A DNA stretch of 64,000 nt. Origin: Tetrastigma voinierianum (lineage: Eukaryota > Streptophyta > Magnoliopsida > Vitales > Vitaceae). The notes below the pieces were generated by a model. It did no database searches. It saw nothing but the letters and a program-made list of their open reading frames with translations, and was not told the DNA's origin. Where the stretch lies: NCBI GenBank assembly GCA_016808115.1, contig JAEQBH010000035.1, positions 1,302,001 to 1,366,000 on the forward strand, written 5' to 3'. Position numbers and translations under genes: made by a program. Of this stretch, positions 60,414 to 64,000 are shown piece by piece; the first letter of the stretch is position 1, and every line of letters begins with the position of its first letter.

Positions 60414-61640
60414 ATGAGTTAAAAGAAAGCGTGATGCAGCCTGGTCTGACCTGGGAACCGATATATCGGAATGTATTATGAGAAGATTGGGTTTCGTCGA
60501 CATGCTTCGTTTCAAAAGGGCATGTAGTTGGTGGTTTTCGGTTGCAGAAAGCTATACGTCTTCTTCATGTTACCGTCCTGTTTCCAAACACTGTGGCTCC
60601 TGCTTCCTCCTCCTGATCACCAGGAAGAGAAGGCAGATAAAGGAGGGGAACGTAGTAGAAGTCTCTGTTTCTTCAATCTGGATGAGAAAAAGGCGTACAG
60701 AGACGTCTGCCTGTGTGGAGAAGTTTATGAAGGAGTCCTTTATCATTGGTCCTCTCATGGATGGTTGGTTCTTCTAGACAGAACATCAAATCAGGTATAG
60801 AATTATTCAGCACTGTGGTGCTCAAAATTCAACTTGTTTCTTTAGAAGAGGTGGTTTGAGATTATTAGATGATGTTGATGCTTTGCCGACGGTAAGAAAT
60901 ATAAAGATTGCAGGGCCTTTGTTTGAAAGCTGTTTTGATGTCTGATCATATTGGTAAGAAGAAGAACAAGGACGAGATGGAGTTGTCCTGATATACGTAG
61001 TTTGAAGGAGAAGGCAGTACGGAACCAGATGAACAAGCTGGCTTTCTGTATGTTCAAAGATAAAGATAAATATGGCAGATTCATTGACCTTGATGGTGCT
61101 TACGAGAGATATGATGATGTCATATGCTACGACGATGTAGTTTGTGCAATATCGAGTTATGGGTCTGTTGAAGTTTGGGATTTTAGTGGGTCTTCTCCTA
61201 CTAAGGTTATGGATATGAGGTCTTCCCTTCCACGCTTGAAAGCTATTGAGTTTGCAATAAGTTCCAGACAAGTTTGTAATTGGTTACATTTTTACTTGGT
61301 GGAATCATGCGGGGAGCTTCTGTCTGTAGTGAGGGTAGTAGGAGATTTTGTGTATGTGGATGCGGATGGGAAATCGGTTCGTGATAGTGATGGGGACAAC
61401 AACAAACCTAAGATTCGCATCTACCAGACTTCGATATTCCTAAGTTTTCAGGCTGACCTCCATCGAAAAGAATGGGTTGGAGATGGATAGCCCAGGATCA
61501 AGTAGTGTTTTTGGTGAAACCAGTCAATATCCTTAAGGGCGGAAAGATTGTCAGGATGCCTAAACGATTCAATTTACTTCATAGACTCTTCTTGTAGGAA
61601 CAAGCTGATGAAAACCATTCATCAGAGTCACGATATAGAA
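60414..61640 (+). pseudogene. F-box protein with DUF295 (KIB1-type) domain, frame-broken
   Basis: F-box/DUF295 proteins are plant SCF ubiquitin-ligase adaptors, or relatives of KIB1. An F-box is visible at about 60,433-60,560 (AAWSDLGTDISECIMRRLGF, then DMLRFKRACSWW). A later frame gives CFFNLDEKKAY and SSHGWLVLLD (to about 60,785), the usual linker into DUF295. A 179-codon frame (60,951-61,490) then carries YDDVVCAISSYGSVEVWDFS-like, LVESCGELL and DFVYVDADGKSV motifs. The last part (NDSIYFIDSS, about 61,566-61,595) is in yet another frame. ATG 60,414 is the likely start, with a shift within a few codons. At least four frame changes over 1.2 kb point to a pseudogene or to sequencing indels in a real gene; motif conservation is high enough to allow the latter. 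Confidence 0.8.
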
Positions 61641-62110
61641 TTATTACAACTTGAGACAAAATGAAACCATTTACCACTCTCGGTGCTACAAGATGAAGCC
61701 CACACCCATTTTGGGTTCTTCCTAATCCGTAGTAGTTGAATGCTTGTATCATTTTTTAAAACCACAGAATTCCCATTTCAATTCATTTGAGTACTTGAAT
61801 CATGGGAGAAATAATCTATTTTTAGGTATATTTGAGCATTTTTTATTTCTAGTTTTGCAGTTGAAAATGTGAGGAATTAGCATCCAAATTAATTCAATGT
61901 GTTGAGTTTCCATGCATGCATGTGTGGATTTCCATAAAGTGAACTGGCTTTAATTACTAGTATGAATGGAAAAAATAATAATAGAAAAGGAATAAGTGGA
62001 TTCCAGTTACTTTTTTGGCAATCAATGGATGAATGTATTAATTTGATATCCATTTAATAATAACTCTTAAAATTATTATACAAGACAATTGGCCATTATT
62101 TAACACCAAA
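61641..62110. other. Intergenic DNA between the F-box gene and the copia remnant
   Basis: AT-rich. A CATGCATGCATGTG stretch lies near 61,911. No gene recognised. Confidence 0.5.
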
Positions 62111-62264
62111 ATGGTATCATTAAGAGCAATTATTACACATTTTCTTGAACTCCTAGTTGAAAAACACCAACATCTATTTATGATCCAAAAAGTAAAAATC
62201 TATATATTATCAAGCTTCAAATTCCTCTTTTGCAAGATTAGTGTCATAAGTTACCTCGAGAAAG

Positions 62265-62945
62265 AGAGTGTATGCAAACGGTATCCCATGCTTCTACAAT
62301 GTGTAGTCTCAACACCAAGCACTAGGCTAGATATTTGCTTTGCAGTGGCTATGAAGAATAGATATTTGTACAATCCAAGCTCAAAAAATTGGGTAGTTGT
62401 CATACATCTACTTAATTATCTTAGGAGAAAAATCAATTAAATACTTGTGTTCTAAAGTATTAGCTAGTTAGTAAGGAATTCATACTTACTATCCAGCATA
62501 AGAAAGTTACACATATTCCTGCCCATTGTCATAAGGATTTTTCTGAGTCTAAATCTTTAGTTTTGATTTCTTCTCCTGGTGCAACTATAAGTTTGAAAAT
62601 TGATGCAATCATTTTGTATAAACTCTAGTAAGAAAGTTGAGTATATTACAAATTTGGGAATACAAGATGCCTTTTGTAGGAGAGTTCCTCATGGAACTTA
62701 TAGGGTTATTCCAGCAGTTTGTACGATCCTTGATATTGTTTTTGTAATAATAGTGGGATTGTGACAGTCATAAAGATCAAGAACCAACCAAAGAAGTAAT
62801 ACATGAGAGGAATAAATCATGGGCGTGACTCATATAGGTGATCTGATGGTTGAGAGATTCTATTTACAAATAACTTAACCCTTTAGTCTTGAGACTTTGG
62901 CTGGAAGAAGAGATCTTTTAATGGCCTGAAGTTGCATAGTTCTCA
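62265..62945 (+). pseudogene. pol: Ty1/copia RT end and RNase H remnant
   Basis: The open frame 62,111-62,440 contains STRLDICFAVAMKNRY (about 62,318-62,365) and a following WVVVIHLLNYLRR segment. This is the well-known TRPDI-F-AV block and its W-x-A-x-K-x-I-L-x-Y-L-R continuation at the end of copia RT. Further pieces in other frames fit RNase H (a CDNSG-like stretch about 62,745-62,765, then KEPTKE/QRS-like about 62,780-62,800) and the GDLMVER tail (about 62,840-62,860). Upstream gag, integrase and most of RT are absent from the window. Confidence 0.7.
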
Positions 62946-62951
62946 GATAAG

Positions 62952-64000
62952 TGTTAGTATACTTTAAAGTTTTGAAATGATGTAATAAATTCTTGGATTT
63001 ATTATTTGTTTATTAAAATGGAAGTTCACTATTATTTATCCTTTTCCATTTATTATATCTTATAAGCACTCTTGCCTACATCTTTCGCATTGTATGTGAC
63101 TCAAGTACCTTAAGAGTAGCACAAATGATCCATGTCATGGGTTTTGTAATGGATGCTTGTTCGTTGTAGATTCATGGGTCTATATAACCTATTATTAGAG
63201 ATTGTAGCATAACCTCTAATTAGAAGGGATGACTAGTGTGGCATCGAGATAAGGTTCTGTGGAGTATACTAGTGTGTGGCGTAGTTTACTTGTAGATAGA
63301 AACTATAGTGGATCAAGACTCAAGGCTATCAAATAGTCGCTGACAATCATGGAACTAACTTATTGCATCATCTCTTAACCTTTAAAGACAATTATAAGTC
63401 TATGCTAAAGTTAGGGGTGACTTTGACCTATGGATGAGATAATCAGATTCATCATATATTCATATAAGATTAGATTCTGTTAGTGATAGAAGATAGTAAC
63501 AGGTATTCTTAATAAATGTACCATGATATTTATTAGATTGAGATATTATATTCCCTCAAGTAAATCTTGAGAAGATATGTTTCACAAAAACTATGACCAT
63601 AGTAATTCCTTAAATTAACTGACATTATGTCTTTAACAACGCTACAGATATATTTGGTTATTAATAATAGGAAGATTAAGTAATTAAGATGCTGGGGTGA
63701 TGTTGAAGAATTGAAAATTCTTTAGCTTGTTCTTATGGATGCCAATTCATGGGAAACTTAAACACAATGGATAATTGATCACGAATCTAGCACATAGTAT
63801 CTCATGATAAAGATAATTTCAGCATTCGTGCTTGAGGATCATGTTAACTCCCGACATGCAATCGGTCGGCCTTAAATCACACTCAAGGATCATGATTCTC
63901 TACATGGGAAATGGAATACAAAATGGAAAACACTCACTAGTGTTCTTATTTGAGACGTGTTGACCCTCCTTTTTGTATATTATTTCATGCCTTTTCGGTA
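62952..64000 (+). repeat. Probable Ty1/copia 3' LTR (runs off the window)
   Basis: TGTTAGTATACT follows the RNase H tail at the distance expected for a copia 3' LTR. The purine-rich GGAAGAAGAGA (about 62,901) could be the polypurine tract. No second LTR is in the window to confirm it, so the boundary is an inference. Confidence 0.35.

Noticed and set aside
60822..61271. A 149-codon minus-strand open frame
   Set aside because: It is antisense to the well-supported DUF295 domain on the plus strand.
1..64000. tRNA, rRNA or organelle-derived DNA
   Set aside because: I saw no cloverleaf with A/B boxes, no ribosomal or plastid/mitochondrial gene words. The tRNA-Asp match at 47,664 is a primer-binding site, not a gene. 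A tRNAscan or organelle BLAST would settle it.

Overview
This window is plant nuclear DNA, most likely from a dicot. The telomere-type repeat is TTTAGGG, the transposable elements are plant families (chromovirus-type and Athila-type Ty3/gypsy, plus Ty1/copia), and the one host gene recognised is a plant F-box/DUF295 gene. No intact coding gene is visible. Almost every recognisable protein is broken by stops and frame changes. Some breaks look like old decay. Others, seen as single-base indels scattered through otherwise well-kept motifs, look like uncorrected long-read errors.

Layout. (1) 1-8,960: a nearly complete but dead chromovirus. Two LTRs of about 1.9 kb (the left one runs off the window) flank gag with a zinc knuckle, protease, RT, RNase H, integrase and a C-terminal chromodomain. 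(2) 8,960-14,810: gene-poor filler with a pyrimidine tract, a (GT)27 microsatellite, a GAAATT-type degenerate repeat and one unrecognised arginine-rich minus-strand ORF. (3) 14,810-57,822: three head-to-tail copies of a composite unit of about 15.5 kb. Each unit holds, in the same order, an unrecognised gene-like segment, an Athila-type remnant (5' LTR and leader, primer-binding site, gag, no pol, then a plant transposon-protein ORF), two LTR fragments on the opposite strand, a pre-telomeric spacer, and 1.5-2.0 kb of degenerate TTTAGGG repeats. The middle unit has lost about 3.7 kb (Athila 5' LTR to end of gag). (4) 57,823-60,400: AT-rich DNA with a diverged direct duplication. (5) 60,414-61,640: a frame-broken F-box/DUF295 gene. 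(6) 62,110-64,000: the 3' end of a Ty1/copia element.

The most unusual structure is the tandem array of telomere-bearing units. The three telomere-like blocks share the same rare variant repeats in the same order, so they were copied together with the flanking transposon debris and were not seeded separately by telomerase. All three carry the G-rich strand on the plus strand. The LTR-like promoters inside the units also carry a palindrome, TGTCGCGACA, repeated at 20-21 bp steps. Nothing here looks like a metabolic or defence operon. The window is best read as a subtelomere-derived or interstitial-telomere macrosatellite bordered by decayed transposons.
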